A stretch of 64,000 nt of DNA, from assembly GCF_037081775.1 (NCBI RefSeq), contig NZ_JBAMHQ010000002.1, positions 62,001 to 126,000 of the forward strand, in the 5' to 3' direction. Numbering within the stretch: position 1 is the first letter of the stretch; each line of letters starts with the position of its first letter. The stretch comes from Haladaptatus sp. ZSTT2 (GTDB taxonomy: Archaea; Halobacteriota; Halobacteria; Halobacteriales; Halococcaceae). Below, in pieces: positions 33,662 through 43,543 of the stretch. The notes under the pieces are model-generated. The model did no database searches. It was not told the origin of the DNA and saw only the letters and a program-made list of their open reading frames with translations. The translations under genes and the position numbers were made by a program.

Positions 33662-34408
33662 ATGGACGATATTAGCGACATGAAGCGCCGCGAAGTCGAG
33701 GCGTTTCTCTCTTTCGTAGCAGGCGCAGAAACGGAACGCGCGGTCAAAGCACGGTCCTATCACATCCTCGCGACGTACGAACAGGAGGACTTTGAGCGCG
33801 TCTCAGACCTGTTTACCGATGTTGGGGCGACCGCCGGGTTCGCATTCCTCGGGCGCGACGTGGACGACCAAGCGCCCTCCATCGAGATGGTAGCAGACCG
33901 CGGCCACGAGGTCGTGTTGCACGGGCATCGCCACGTCAAGTTCGGCGGCCTCTCCTACGAAACGGCACACGACGACCTCTCACAGGGAATGGCCGCCATC
34001 GAAGACGCCGCGTCGGTCACGCCGACTGGTTTTTTCGCGCCGTTCAAGGCCGTGAGCGAGGGGACGCTCAAAGCCGCCGCCGAACTCGACCTCGGGTGGG
34101 TACTCGGGAAACCCGATGAGGGGGCAACCGTCCCTGCCGAGGTCGAACTCATCGACTCCGTGTATCCCCACGACTCTCGCCTGCTCGAAGGCGGCACCTC
34201 GCCCGCAGACACGTTCGAGCAGTTAACTGACGCCGCCGCAGACGGCGAGACGTTCCTGTTCCACCCGAACCTGCTCGACTACTACGACGCGAACGACGAG
34301 TTCGCAGAGTGGATCGAAGCCGTCGGCCCAGTGTCGGTGGGCGAGCAAGTCGAAGACGGGGGCGTTGGCGTCGTCCTCGACTGCCTCCGCCCGCTCAGAA
34401 TCGAGTAA
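33662..34408 (+). CDS. Polysaccharide deacetylase family protein (NodB-like)
   Basis: A 248-residue NodB-fold protein. It keeps the HGHRHVKFGG motif equivalent to H(S/T)xxH metal ligands and a GFFAPFKA segment in place of RxPYG-type. The expected N-terminal TFDDG metal Asp is not seen clearly, so it may be a degenerate or amide-cleaving member such as the allantoinase/polysaccharide-deacetylase side branch. It sits between the FAD and Fe-S subunit genes of the molybdenum hydroxylase with about 85-105-base gaps, an unusual insertion, suggesting it works on the same substrate, perhaps hydrolysing a ring C-N bond. Confidence 0.78.
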   Translation: MDDISDMKRREVEAFLSFVAGAETERAVKARSYHILATYEQEDFERVSDLFTDVGATAGFAFLGRDVDDQAPSIEMVADRGHEVVLHGHRHVKFGGLSYETAHDDLSQGMAAIEDAASVTPTGFFAPFKAVSEGTLKAAAELDLGWVLGKPDEGATVPAEVELIDSVYPHDSRLLEGGTSPADTFEQLTDAAADGETFLFHPNLLDYYDANDEFAEWIEAVGPVSVGEQVEDGGVGVVLDCLRPLRIE

Positions 34409-34513
34409 CCGGGTACACGGCAGGCTGGATTTTCCCTGTTTCAGGGGCCAACACCCGATTCTTCACCGTCAGTAATGCTTAATAACCATGGTTCGGTACG
34501 TGAATACGTTTCA

Positions 34514-35065
34514 ATGACAGCCGAGCAATACACCAGTACCGTCACCGTAACCGTGAACGGTGACGAGGAAACACACGAGGTTCCAGACCGGAAGCTCCTC
34601 GTCCACTTCCTCCGCGAGGACGCCGGCTGTACCGGCGTCCACCAGGGATGCGTCGTGGGGAAGTGCGGGGCGTGTACGGTCGTCGTGGACGGGACGCCGA
34701 TGAAGTCCTGTATGATGTACAGCGCGCAAGCCAACGGGAAAGAAATCATGACCGCACGCGGGTTGGGGCCAAAAGCAGAGGAAGAAGGCGTCGCGCTCGA
34801 GGACGACGGCGACATGCTCCACCCGATTCAGAAGGGCTTCAAGGAGAATCACGGTCTCCAGTGTGGCTATTGTACGCCCGGCTTTGTGCTCTCTACCTAC
34901 GGTCTCCTTTCAGAAAACGACTCACCCTCTGAAGCCGACATCGACGCTGCCGTCTCGGGGAACATCTGCCGCTGTACGGGCTACAACAGCATCGTAGACA
35001 GCATCGAATGGGCCGCAGAAGAACTGAAAGCCATCCGCGCCGACACGGGGGCGGCCGATGACTGA
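34514..35065 (+). CDS. Molybdenum hydroxylase [2Fe-2S] subunit (CoxS-like)
   Basis: A 183-residue small subunit with two [2Fe-2S] clusters. Cluster one ligands Cys46, Cys51, Cys54 and Cys66 lie in GCVVGKCGACTV and KSC; cluster two ligands are in LQCGYCTPGF and NICRCTGY. It carries electrons from the Mo centre to FAD. It is a little longer than usual (about 160), with an insert between the domains (EEEGVALEDDGDMLHP). ATG 34514 is 27 bases behind a TTAATAACC box. The large subunit gene overlaps its 3' end by eight bases. Confidence 0.95.
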   Translation: MTAEQYTSTVTVTVNGDEETHEVPDRKLLVHFLREDAGCTGVHQGCVVGKCGACTVVVDGTPMKSCMMYSAQANGKEIMTARGLGPKAEEEGVALEDDGDMLHPIQKGFKENHGLQCGYCTPGFVLSTYGLLSENDSPSEADIDAAVSGNICRCTGYNSIVDSIEWAAEELKAIRADTGAADD

Positions 35066-37547
35066 CGACGCCCGGTCTGAAGACACCTGTTCTGACACCG
35101 CCAGAACCGACGGTGGTGCGGCGGCGGTCAAAGCCGTCGAAGCGGAGGAACAACCTGCGCGAGAAAAGAACGTCGGCCAGCCGCTAAAGCGAAAGGAGGA
35201 CAACCGACTCACGACCGGTCGCGGGCGCTATATTGAGGACTTAGAACCCGTCCCGAATCTCCACTACATTGCCGTCCTGCGCTCGCCGCTCGCCCACGCG
35301 AACATTGAGAGTATCGACGCGAGCGCCGCGCTCGAACTGCCCGGTGTCAAGGCTGTCGTCACCGGGCAGGACGTTGCAGCCCGCGTCAAACCGTTCCCGG
35401 CCGCCGTCCAGAATCCGTCTAACGCCTACTATCCGATTGCGGTGGACAAGGTTCGCTACTACGGCGAGCCCGTCGCCGTCGTCGTCGCAGACGACCGCTA
35501 CCGGGCACACGACGCGCTCGAACACATTCGCGTCTCCTACGACCGTCTCGACCCGATTCTCGACCCGGAGGAAGCCGTCGAAGACGACGCGCCGCAAGTT
35601 CACGAGGGCGGCAACGTCGCAAACCACCGCGTCCTCGAATACGGCGACGTGGAGGCGGAGTTCGACGCCGCAGACCACATCGTCGAAGAGCGATTCGAGT
35701 ACCCGCGCACGGCGTACCCGCCGCTCGAAACCTACGGCGTCATCGCGGACTACGACGACGGACAGGACACGCTCGACATCTGGGCAAACTTTCAGGGGCC
35801 GTTCTCGCTGCATGCCGTGACGACGGCCGTGTTGCCCCTTCCCGAAAATCGCATCACCCTTCGCGTCCCCTCGGATCAAGGCGGCGGCTTCGGCGTGAAG
35901 TGTTCGCTCTATCCGTACATGGTGCTGCTCTCTGCGGTATCCATGGAAGCGGGCGTCCCCGTGAAGTGGGTCGAGTCCCGCCAAGAGCACCTGCTCGCGA
36001 GTTCGATGCACGCAAACCGCGTCCAGTACCTCGAAGGCGCAGTTGACGACGACGGTAACATCCGCGCAATTCGCTTCCGGCAGTACGACGATTACGGTGG
36101 GTACGTCAGACCCCCAGAACCGGGGGCGACCTACCGCCCGATTGCGAATTGGCAGGGGCCGTACACCATGAACGCCCTCGGGGCGGAGCTTTTCGCCGTC
36201 AGGACGAACAAGTGTCCGACCGGCCCGAACCGCGGCTATGGCTGTCACCTGCACTACTTCGCGCTCGAAGGGCTGGTCGACCGGATGGCGGAGACCATCG
36301 ACATGGACCCGGCCGAGTTGCGCCTTCGCAACTTCATCGAAGACGATGCGTTCCCGTTCGAGTCGCTCACTGGCGGCCTCTACGACAGCGGTCAGTACGA
36401 GAAGGCAATGCGGATGGGCCTCGAAGCCATCGACTACGAGAACCTCACGACCGAGAGCGACGACGAGGACACGCTCGTCGGCATCGGGATGGCCGCGGTG
36501 GTCGACCCACAAGCGTCGAACATGGGTTACCTCGACGTGGCGCTCCCGAAGGAGATGCGCAAAAACACCAAGTCAGGTGCCTTAGAGGCGATTACCGTCA
36601 TCGTCGGTCCGGACGCGACGGTCAAGGTTGACCTCACCGACTCGCCACAGGGACAGGGGCACGAGACGACGGTGAGCCAAATCGTCGCCGACGAACTCGG
36701 CGTCCCGTTCGACGCGGTGAAGGTGAACACGGGTATCGACACGAGTGCAGACTCGTGGGCCATATCCTCTGGCACCTACTCCTCGCGCTTCGGGACGATT
36801 GGCCACGCCGCCGTCGCGAAGGCCGCCGGAAAAGTGCGCGACCAGATCCTGACCATCGGTGCACACCTGCTCGGCGTCTCTGTAGACCGCGTCGAACTCA
36901 GAGACGAAGCCGTCGTGAGCGACGAGGGCGACGCTGTCTCGCTTCGCCGCATCGCCGGAACGACCTACTGGGACCCACAGCAGTTGCCCGAGGGTGTCGA
37001 GCCGAAGCTGGCTGCACTCTCGGTCATGGGCATGAATCAGGCGACGGCCGTCACCGACGACGACAAGGTGAACTCCTCGATGACCTACGCCTTCGGCGCG
37101 CACTTCGCCGTTGTCGAAGTGAACAAACGAACCGGCGTCGTTAACATCAGAGACTACGTCACCGTCCACGACCCCGGCACCGTCGTGAACCCGCTCATCG
37201 TTCGCGGGCAAATCGAAGGCGGCACCTTCCACGGCTACGCGAGCACGTTCTACGAGTTCCACGAGTACGACGAGACGGGCACGCTCCAGACAGACTCGCT
37301 CATGGACTACGCGATGCCGACCATCAAAGAGCGCCTGAAGATGCGTCACGAACACGTCGAGACGCCGTCGCCGTTCACCGAAATCGGGTCAAAAGGCACC
37401 GGCGAGGCGGGGACGCAGGCAACCGTGCCCGCGCTCTCGAACGCGGTGCGCAACGCGCTCATCCAGGCGGATGTCGACTTAGACACGCTGCCGATTACGC
37501 CAGACCGCGTCTGGGAACTCCTCCACCCGTCCGAGACGGACGACTGA
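35058..37547 (+). CDS. Molybdenum hydroxylase large subunit (CoxL/xanthine dehydrogenase-like)
   Basis: An 829-residue molybdopterin-binding subunit. After an acidic lead, KRKEDNRLTTGRGRY begins the a/b hammerhead domain; GGGFGVKCSLYP is the typical Mo-cofactor loop; TGPNRGYGCHLHYFALEG occupies the active-site region where true CO dehydrogenases have AYRCSFR; the C-terminal EIGSKGTGEAGT includes the conserved catalytic Glu of hydroxylases. The missing Cys of CO dehydrogenase makes CO oxidation unlikely; hydroxylation of an N-heterocycle, aldehyde or aromatic CoA ester is more likely. With the S and M subunits and CoxG the enzyme set is complete. Confidence 0.93.
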   Translation: MTDDARSEDTCSDTARTDGGAAAVKAVEAEEQPAREKNVGQPLKRKEDNRLTTGRGRYIEDLEPVPNLHYIAVLRSPLAHANIESIDASAALELPGVKAVVTGQDVAARVKPFPAAVQNPSNAYYPIAVDKVRYYGEPVAVVVADDRYRAHDALEHIRVSYDRLDPILDPEEAVEDDAPQVHEGGNVANHRVLEYGDVEAEFDAADHIVEERFEYPRTAYPPLETYGVIADYDDGQDTLDIWANFQGPFSLHAVTTAVLPLPENRITLRVPSDQGGGFGVKCSLYPYMVLLSAVSMEAGVPVKWVESRQEHLLASSMHANRVQYLEGAVDDDGNIRAIRFRQYDDYGGYVRPPEPGATYRPIANWQGPYTMNALGAELFAVRTNKCPTGPNRGYGCHLHYFALEGLVDRMAETIDMDPAELRLRNFIEDDAFPFESLTGGLYDSGQYEKAMRMGLEAIDYENLTTESDDEDTLVGIGMAAVVDPQASNMGYLDVALPKEMRKNTKSGALEAITVIVGPDATVKVDLTDSPQGQGHETTVSQIVADELGVPFDAVKVNTGIDTSADSWAISSGTYSSRFGTIGHAAVAKAAGKVRDQILTIGAHLLGVSVDRVELRDEAVVSDEGDAVSLRRIAGTTYWDPQQLPEGVEPKLAALSVMGMNQATAVTDDDKVNSSMTYAFGAHFAVVEVNKRTGVVNIRDYVTVHDPGTVVNPLIVRGQIEGGTFHGYASTFYEFHEYDETGTLQTDSLMDYAMPTIKERLKMRHEHVETPSPFTEIGSKGTGEAGTQATVPALSNAVRNALIQADVDLDTLPITPDRVWELLHPSETDD

Positions 37548-37659
37548 ACCGCGAGCTCTCACGTTTTTCGACGCAATTTACCGCCATTATCGGTGGAAGA
37601 AACGGCTATCATGTGCCATGATAGAAAACTACATTATCTATCTCACAAGTTGAGTGAGT

Positions 37660-39213
37660 ATGAACTGGGTAGTGAATCTGGAGAATCAGGTCCACGAGCG
37701 TGGTCGAAAGACCGCGGTCATCAGCGAGGGCACAAGCTACACGTACAACGAACTCAACTGGCACGCCAATTCGTTCGCAAACTGGCTCAAATCCTTCGGC
37801 GGCAAGCGCGTGTGCATGTACGTCCCGAACACCCCAGAAGTCTATTTCGCCGCGTTCGGCGCGATGAAAGCCGGCGGCGCGCCCGCGCCGATAAACTACA
37901 TGTTCGGTCGCAACATCATCGAATACGTCCTCGACGACGCCGACGCGGACGCAGTGATGACGTTCCCCGATGACGCAGAAATGGTCGCCTCAGCGGCCAA
38001 AGACGCGGGCGTCGAACACGTCGTCACCATCGGCGAATCAGAATACGGCACCATCACGCTCGACGAAATTCTCACTACCCACTCGAACTACACCGAGACG
38101 GTGCCCCAGCGCGACGACGACCTGTTCGGCCTCATGTACACGAGCGGGACGACCGGCAACCCGAAAGGCGTCTACAAATCCCACCGAAGCGTGTCGGTGC
38201 ACACCAAGGCAATGCGACACGTCTGGAAAATCACGTCAGACCAGACGTGGCTCTGTGCCGGGCCGTTGTACCACACCTCCGGGTTCGAGTCGTCGTCACT
38301 GCCCGTGCTCGCTGCCGGGGGCACCGTTGTCCTCCACAAGTGGGACATCGACCGCTTCCTCGCTGAAGTCGAACAGTACAAAGCCGACAGCGCGTACATC
38401 GCGGGGTCGATGCTCCTCGATATGCTGGAGTACGAAACCCCAGAGCGCTACGACGTGAGTTCGCTGAAGCAGGTGTTCGCGGGCGGCGCGCCGATGGATT
38501 CCAAAGATTACGATACCGTAGAAGAGATGTACGACGTGCGCGTCTCAGAGCGCCTCGGCATGACCGAGGCGGGCATCATCCTCACCTACCCAGTCGGCAA
38601 AACCGGCGAGTTCTCCCCGCGCGATGAGGTTCCTGGGCGCGTGCCCGGATCGTGTGGCAGGCCGGTCGTCCAAGAGGTGGACGTACGCGTGGTCGATTTG
38701 AACACGGGCGAGGTCGTCGAGGTTGGCGAAGGCGAAATGCAGGTTCGCGGCGATACGCTGTTCGAGAAGTACATCAACAAACCCGAGAAGACTAAAGAAG
38801 CGTTCACCGAAGACGGCTGGTACCAGTCCGGAGACGTGGTTCGCGTCGACGAAGACGGCTACATCTTCCACCTCCGCCGGGCAGACAGCATGATCGTCAC
38901 CGGCGGTGAGAACGTCTATCCGCGTGGCGTAGAGCGCGTCATCAGCAGCCACGACGCCGTCAAAGAGACCGCCGTGTTCCCGATTCCAGACGCCCACTGG
39001 GGCGAACGCGTCTGTGCGGCCGTCGTCCTCAAAGACGGTGCGTCGGTGACCGAAGCCGAACTCATCCAGTTTTGCAAACAGTCGGACGATATCTCCGATT
39101 TCGAAGCGCCAAAACAGATTTTCTTCCGCGACTCACTCCCGAAGACGCCGACGAAGTCCATCCGGCGACCCGACCTCACCGACGAGTACCGCGACGTGCC
39201 GTACGAGAACTAA
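37660..39213 (+). CDS. AMP-forming acyl/aryl-CoA synthetase
   Basis: A 517-residue ligase closely resembling the one at 24161 over the whole length (for example GPLYHT[A/S]G, VTGGENVYPR). It has YTSGTTGNPKG, GMTEAGI, DGWYQSGDVV and the complete A10 motif LPKTPTKSIRR with the adenylation lysine. It likely activates the substrate of the adjacent molybdenum hydroxylase. ATG 37660 lies 27 bases after a TTATCTATC box, giving a leaderless start (GTG 37654 is an alternative). Exact acid unknown; homologues are annotated as long-chain or aryl acid ligases. Confidence 0.92.
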   Translation: MNWVVNLENQVHERGRKTAVISEGTSYTYNELNWHANSFANWLKSFGGKRVCMYVPNTPEVYFAAFGAMKAGGAPAPINYMFGRNIIEYVLDDADADAVMTFPDDAEMVASAAKDAGVEHVVTIGESEYGTITLDEILTTHSNYTETVPQRDDDLFGLMYTSGTTGNPKGVYKSHRSVSVHTKAMRHVWKITSDQTWLCAGPLYHTSGFESSSLPVLAAGGTVVLHKWDIDRFLAEVEQYKADSAYIAGSMLLDMLEYETPERYDVSSLKQVFAGGAPMDSKDYDTVEEMYDVRVSERLGMTEAGIILTYPVGKTGEFSPRDEVPGRVPGSCGRPVVQEVDVRVVDLNTGEVVEVGEGEMQVRGDTLFEKYINKPEKTKEAFTEDGWYQSGDVVRVDEDGYIFHLRRADSMIVTGGENVYPRGVERVISSHDAVKETAVFPIPDAHWGERVCAAVVLKDGASVTEAELIQFCKQSDDISDFEAPKQIFFRDSLPKTPTKSIRRPDLTDEYRDVPYEN

Positions 39214-39318
39214 GTTCGACGTCTTGATTCTTTTTCACCCATCTCAACCCACTCTCGCAGACCCACTGCTCAGCAACGCTGAGTGAAAACACAAGAAAAA
39301 ATCGTCAGTGAGTCGCGC

Positions 39319-40926
39319 TTAGCGCCCGGTCTTCGACAGCAGTTCCGTCCAGCCGCGTTCGCGGTCTTCTTCTGCGTAGTCGAGCTGCTCGGAAGAGAAC
39401 CAATCCGAGAGCGTGACGAGATCAATGGGATACTCCGGCCGGTCGAATGTCACGTCGAGTTCGCCGTACGGGACCGTCGCGTCGATGGCGAGGCCGCCTT
39501 CGAAGTTGGTGTTCGACTGCTTGACCTCGCCACGTGCTCCGGCGCGCTCGCTTGGCTGGAACGTCTGGCCTGCGCCGCCGGGAACCGGGTTGAGGAAGTC
39601 TTTTTGCGGGTTCGTCCGGGTCGTAATCGCCCACATCACGTCGTCCATCGAGTAGATGTCAATGTCCGTGTCAACGGCCACGGCTATCCGCATCCCACGG
39701 GAGGTGCCGAGTGCGGTCACCATGAAGTTGCGGTGGTAGCCTTCGTCCACCGGGTTCGACTTGTCCACCTGGAAGATGGCTCCGCCCCAGTCGGTCATCG
39801 CGTACGGGATGTTCACGTCGTGGATGATGCCGGGTTCGATTCTGTCAACCGTCTCGTAGAGCGCACCCTCGCGCACGGTCGTCTGGATGTTGTTCTCCTC
39901 TGCGCTGTGGACGATGATTGGTTGGATGAGCGGTTTTGCGTCAAGGTCGCGGTGAGTGACGGCTTCAACGTGGAAGGTCGGAGCCTTGTACGCCCGTCCC
40001 ATGTAGCCGGCCCACTCGGGGTGGAACGGGTGTTTGCCCTGTTCTTCGGTCTCCTCTGACTCATCGGTCTCCCACCGGCGGTCTTTCGGTTTCAGGTAGC
40101 CTTCGATGGCGTACTCGGCGTTGGCGATGCTGTACGCGCCCTCGACGGTTGCCGCCTCAACCACTTCGATGGGTGCCTGCTGGATTCCGCCAGCGACGCC
40201 GAGTTCGTCACAGCCCTTCGGGAGCACGACGTAATCGAACCCAGATCCGGCCGCGAGCGTGGCTGCCGGCGGGATGCCGAAGTTCATCGTAATCGGAATC
40301 TTCGGATCGTCGCTGTCGTTGTAGTGTTCGGACATAACCATCCAGACGTGGCCGCCCGGTGCGGCTTGGAACGTCGAGACGTCGCCCCACCGGAAGTTCA
40401 TGCGGTTGTAGCCAATGTGGCTGCCGCCGTCGAACCAGCCGCCGTAAATGACGCTCACGCCGGAGCCTGTGGTGAGTTCGTCTTCTTCTTCGGTGTGTCG
40501 AATTGGGACGATGATGTCGTCTACGTTGATGTCTTCGGTGACGACGGTTTCCTGTACCGGCGCTTCCTCTCGAGAGACCACTTTCGGCGGAATCGGGTTG
40601 CTGATTGCATCCGCGATTCGCTGGGTGCGGTCGCGCCGGTTTTCGAAGCCAAACAGGTTGTCGATGCGCTCGCGGTTTGCAAAGAGATTGACGACGAATC
40701 GCGCGTGATCCCACCCTTTGAGATTCTCGAACAGCAAGGTCGGGCCGCCGTCCATCTTCTTTTGAATGCCCGCAATTTCGAGGTCGGGGTCGACCGGCGT
40801 TTCTGTCCTGAGTAGCTCACCGCGTTCGTGTAGCCCATCGATGGTCGTCCGGAGGCTCGCGACGTTGATGTCGCCAGGCCGGACTTCCTTTTCAGTACCC
40901 GTCGATAGTGGCTTGTAGTCCGCCAT
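39319..40926 (-). CDS. UbiD family (de)carboxylase
   Basis: A 535-residue UbiD-type enzyme, which uses prenylated FMN to decarboxylate aromatic or unsaturated acids. Family features include the N-terminal helical LRTTIDGLHERGELLRTETP, GGPTLLFENLKG, the prFMN/Mn region with YNRMNFRWGDVS and a conserved VEAVTHRD segment with metal-binding His/Glu. The start at ATG 40926 fits an AGTTTATC box about 28 bases before it. UbiD needs UbiX for its cofactor and I see no ubiX in this window. With the CoA ligases and Tct transporter it recalls phthalate-type decarboxylation routes. Confidence 0.9.
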   Translation of the reverse strand: MADYKPLSTGTEKEVRPGDINVASLRTTIDGLHERGELLRTETPVDPDLEIAGIQKKMDGGPTLLFENLKGWDHARFVVNLFANRERIDNLFGFENRRDRTQRIADAISNPIPPKVVSREEAPVQETVVTEDINVDDIIVPIRHTEEEDELTTGSGVSVIYGGWFDGGSHIGYNRMNFRWGDVSTFQAAPGGHVWMVMSEHYNDSDDPKIPITMNFGIPPAATLAAGSGFDYVVLPKGCDELGVAGGIQQAPIEVVEAATVEGAYSIANAEYAIEGYLKPKDRRWETDESEETEEQGKHPFHPEWAGYMGRAYKAPTFHVEAVTHRDLDAKPLIQPIIVHSAEENNIQTTVREGALYETVDRIEPGIIHDVNIPYAMTDWGGAIFQVDKSNPVDEGYHRNFMVTALGTSRGMRIAVAVDTDIDIYSMDDVMWAITTRTNPQKDFLNPVPGGAGQTFQPSERAGARGEVKQSNTNFEGGLAIDATVPYGELDVTFDRPEYPIDLVTLSDWFSSEQLDYAEEDRERGWTELLSKTGR

Positions 40927-41066
40927 GCCAGATGCTTCGAAGAGATACATGATAAACTTGTGTATGTGTGTCTCACACAGGGATTCAGTTCGAGGGCCGT
41001 CCGCGGAATCCGCAGTGCGTTTCCCCGCGCCGGTACGCCCATATTCCCCGAGCGAGATACGAGCGT

Positions 41067-41687
41067 ATGGGCCACCACGACGACGCGGCAGACCACGCAC
41101 ACGAACATTCTCACGACCACGACCACCACGACAACGACTTCACCGACCGTATCGACCGGTTGAACGACCCGATCCAATTTCGCTATCTCTCGGCTGAAGA
41201 ACTCAGAGAGCTACTTGACCCCGCACCCGACTGGACGGTCGCTGACTTGGGGAGTGGAACCGGGCTCTTCACGGACGAACTCGCGCCAGTCGTCGACACG
41301 CTCTACGCGCTCGATACGAACGACGGGATGCACGAGGCGTACCGCGAACGAGGCGTCCCCGAGAACGTCGACCTCGTGACTGCAGACGTTGCAGCCACGC
41401 CGTTTGCAGACGGCGAACTTGACGGAGCCATCTCACTGCGCACTTTCCACCACGGCGTCGCAGAAGCCCTTCCAGAACTCGCCCGCGTCCTGCGGCCGGG
41501 CGGGCGGCTCGTCGTGTTCGACTGGTCTGCGACGCGAGCCGGTGAGACTGAACGAGGCCCACCTGCCGACATGTGTTTCGACCTCGCAACCGCACAATCG
41601 CTGTTACTCGACCACGGCTTTCGCATTCAACGCGCCCAGGAACGCCGCGAGACGTTTGTCGTGGTCGCAACGCGACGCGGTGACTGA
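41067..41687 (+). CDS. Class I SAM-dependent methyltransferase with His-rich N-terminus
   Basis: A 206-residue Rossmann methyltransferase. Motif I is VADLGSGTGLFTDEL (about 57-71), the acidic loop is YALDTNDGM, motif IV is LDGAISLRTFHH and post-motif LRPGGRLVVFDW. Ahead of it is a metal-binding tail of about 25 residues with ten His (HDDAADHAHEHSHDHDHHDN), similar to ZIP and hydrogenase-chaperone tails. Target unknown. The gene is divergent from the UbiD gene and may not belong to the same pathway. Confidence 0.88.
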   Translation: MGHHDDAADHAHEHSHDHDHHDNDFTDRIDRLNDPIQFRYLSAEELRELLDPAPDWTVADLGSGTGLFTDELAPVVDTLYALDTNDGMHEAYRERGVPENVDLVTADVAATPFADGELDGAISLRTFHHGVAEALPELARVLRPGGRLVVFDWSATRAGETERGPPADMCFDLATAQSLLLDHGFRIQRAQERRETFVVVATRRGD

Positions 41688-41784
41688 CCCTCCGAACGTT
41701 CATGCGACCGCCGTGTAAATCGAGAGCTGCGTTAACGAAGCACATATATACCTCATCTGAGTAGGTCTGGCATACCTCTCACGT

Positions 41785-42300
41785 ATGATGACCGAGCAAC
41801 GTAGCCTGCGAGTCGCCGTCAGACGCCATTCCCGAGCGATATTCTTACTCGCCCTTTCTCTGTACACCCTCTTTTTGATTTACACGTCGTTCTCCTACAG
41901 CCGCGAAGCGCGAATGTTCCCGCTCATAGCGAACGTTTTGCTTATCGCGTTGATTCTCCTTGAGGCGCTTTTCAATCGCTATGGAGACCGGCTTCACTTC
42001 CGGATTCACGGCGTGTTCTCCAAAACAACTGAGGGAGACGATGTCCTTTCGCGTGCAGCAGCAGAGCGCAACGTGCGCCGGGAAGTCGAGATGGTCGGCT
42101 GGATTGTCGGGTTCATCTTCGTCATCTGGTTGTTCGGCTTCCTCTCGTCGTTCTTGCTGGTTCCACTGTTCGTGTACGTCTACGAACGTGATCTTCGTAT
42201 GGCAATTTACACCCTCATCGTCATCGTCGTCTTACTGAACACGTTCGTGTATGTGCTCTCTGCGCGGCTGTGGGACGGGGTCATTTTCGGCCTGTTGTAG
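41785..42300 (+). CDS. tctB: Tripartite tricarboxylate transporter small membrane subunit (TctB)
   Basis: A 171-residue membrane protein with four or five hydrophobic segments (AIFLLALSLYTLFLIY, LIANVLLIALILLEAL, VGWIVGFIFVIWLFGFLSSF, AIYTLIVIVVLLNTFVYVL). The order and length match TctB, the small permease of TTT systems. The substrate-binding protein and large subunit genes follow on the same strand with gaps of 149 and 80 bases. Confidence 0.88.
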   Translation: MMTEQRSLRVAVRRHSRAIFLLALSLYTLFLIYTSFSYSREARMFPLIANVLLIALILLEALFNRYGDRLHFRIHGVFSKTTEGDDVLSRAAAERNVRREVEMVGWIVGFIFVIWLFGFLSSFLLVPLFVYVYERDLRMAIYTLIVIVVLLNTFVYVLSARLWDGVIFGLL

Positions 42301-42449
42301 GCTGTGTGTCCCGTAGCATAAACTCGGAACACAACGTTTCTCTACCAGTCTCTCGGTGATATTGGTCTTCAGTCAAACGGTTTGCGGGAGCCACAAAATA
42401 TATCTGCCACGACCCAAAGCTATAACATCTGCCCTATTAATGATGGGGT

Positions 42450-43463
42450 ATGCGTCGAAGAAGCATGCTGAAGGGCATTGGAGCAGCCGCAACGCTCTCC
42501 CTTGCTGGTTGTACTGGTGGCAGCGGCGGCGAATACCCCTCGGATGACGTCGATCTCATCGTTCCATTCGACACTGGTGGCGGAATGGACCACATCGCTC
42601 GACTGAGCAAACCTTACTGGGAGGAGTACTTGCTCGGCGGCGAGCACAACTTAGTCATCAAAAACGTCACCGGTGGTGGTGGCACGGTCGGAACAGAACA
42701 GGCCTACAGCGCGAACGCAGACGGCTACACGTTGTTGACCAACGACTCGTTCCAGCTCATCCCGCACGAAATCGGGCGCGACCCCGGTTTCTCCGTTCAG
42801 GACATGAGCTACCTCGGCGTCATCTCCCAAGACCCGATTGGCCTGACGGGCTCTACGGATTTAGAGATAGAGAGTTTCCAAGACTTAGTCGACCAAATCG
42901 ACGATCTCACCTTCGCCACGCAAGGGAAGGGGTCGGTCGGACACTTACACCCCATCGTCATCGGTGAGTTGACGGGTGCGTTCAGCCAAGACGAAATCAA
43001 CTTCATCCACTACGAAGGCGTGGGCGCGGGCATCACGGGCATGGAGCGCGGTGAGGCCGACCTCGCGGCGTTCACCGCCACGTCCGGACACAACGTCGCA
43101 CTCGGCTACGACACGGTCGACTTGCTGTTCGTCTGGGCGGACGCCGCGCTGCGCGACCGGATTTCGAGCGGCCAGATTTTCGCTTCAGAAATCGACGCCG
43201 ACGGGATTGACAGAATCATGGACGTTTCGCTGTTCCCACGATTCTACGCCGGACCGCCGGGCATGGATGAGGACGTCTTGAGCACCCTCCGTGATGCCTT
43301 CGAACAGGTGATAGCCGACGACGAATTCATGGCCGACGCAGAGGAGGCAAACCGGGTCATCGTCGACCCGGCGGGTCACGAACGCATCGAGGAGATTGTC
43401 GGAAATCAGTTTGAACTCATGTCCCAAGAGCCGTTCAAAGGAATCATCGAGGAAATGTTCTAA
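42450..43463 (+). CDS. tctC: Tripartite tricarboxylate transporter substrate-binding lipoprotein (TctC)
   Basis: A 337-residue TctC-type binding protein. Signal: RRRSMLKGIG twin-arginine type, lipobox SLAGC with Cys21. Family motifs: DLIVPFDTGGGMDHIAR, VKNVTGGGGTVGTEQAY-like GG segment and LLTNDS. TctC proteins bind carboxylates, including aromatic dicarboxylates in terephthalate and phthalate systems, via these loops. ATG 42450 follows a CTATAACA box at the leaderless distance. Confidence 0.95.
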   Translation: MRRRSMLKGIGAAATLSLAGCTGGSGGEYPSDDVDLIVPFDTGGGMDHIARLSKPYWEEYLLGGEHNLVIKNVTGGGGTVGTEQAYSANADGYTLLTNDSFQLIPHEIGRDPGFSVQDMSYLGVISQDPIGLTGSTDLEIESFQDLVDQIDDLTFATQGKGSVGHLHPIVIGELTGAFSQDEINFIHYEGVGAGITGMERGEADLAAFTATSGHNVALGYDTVDLLFVWADAALRDRISSGQIFASEIDADGIDRIMDVSLFPRFYAGPPGMDEDVLSTLRDAFEQVIADDEFMADAEEANRVIVDPAGHERIEEIVGNQFELMSQEPFKGIIEEMF

Positions 43464-43543
43464 TCGACGATGGTACACAGTGCTCTGAACAACGCCCCTC
43501 GCCTCGTTCGCTTCGAACCGGGCGATAACCCAACTGCGACACC

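Noticed and set aside
35241-36512. 423-codon frame opposite the CoxL-like gene
   Set aside because: Typical antisense shadow of a GC-rich gene; Val/Arg/His-rich without domains, while the plus strand has a complete family match.
35058-37547. True aerobic CO dehydrogenase
   Set aside because: The CoxL active-site Cys loop (AYRCSFR) is missing; the loop reads TGPNRGYG, so another substrate is more likely.
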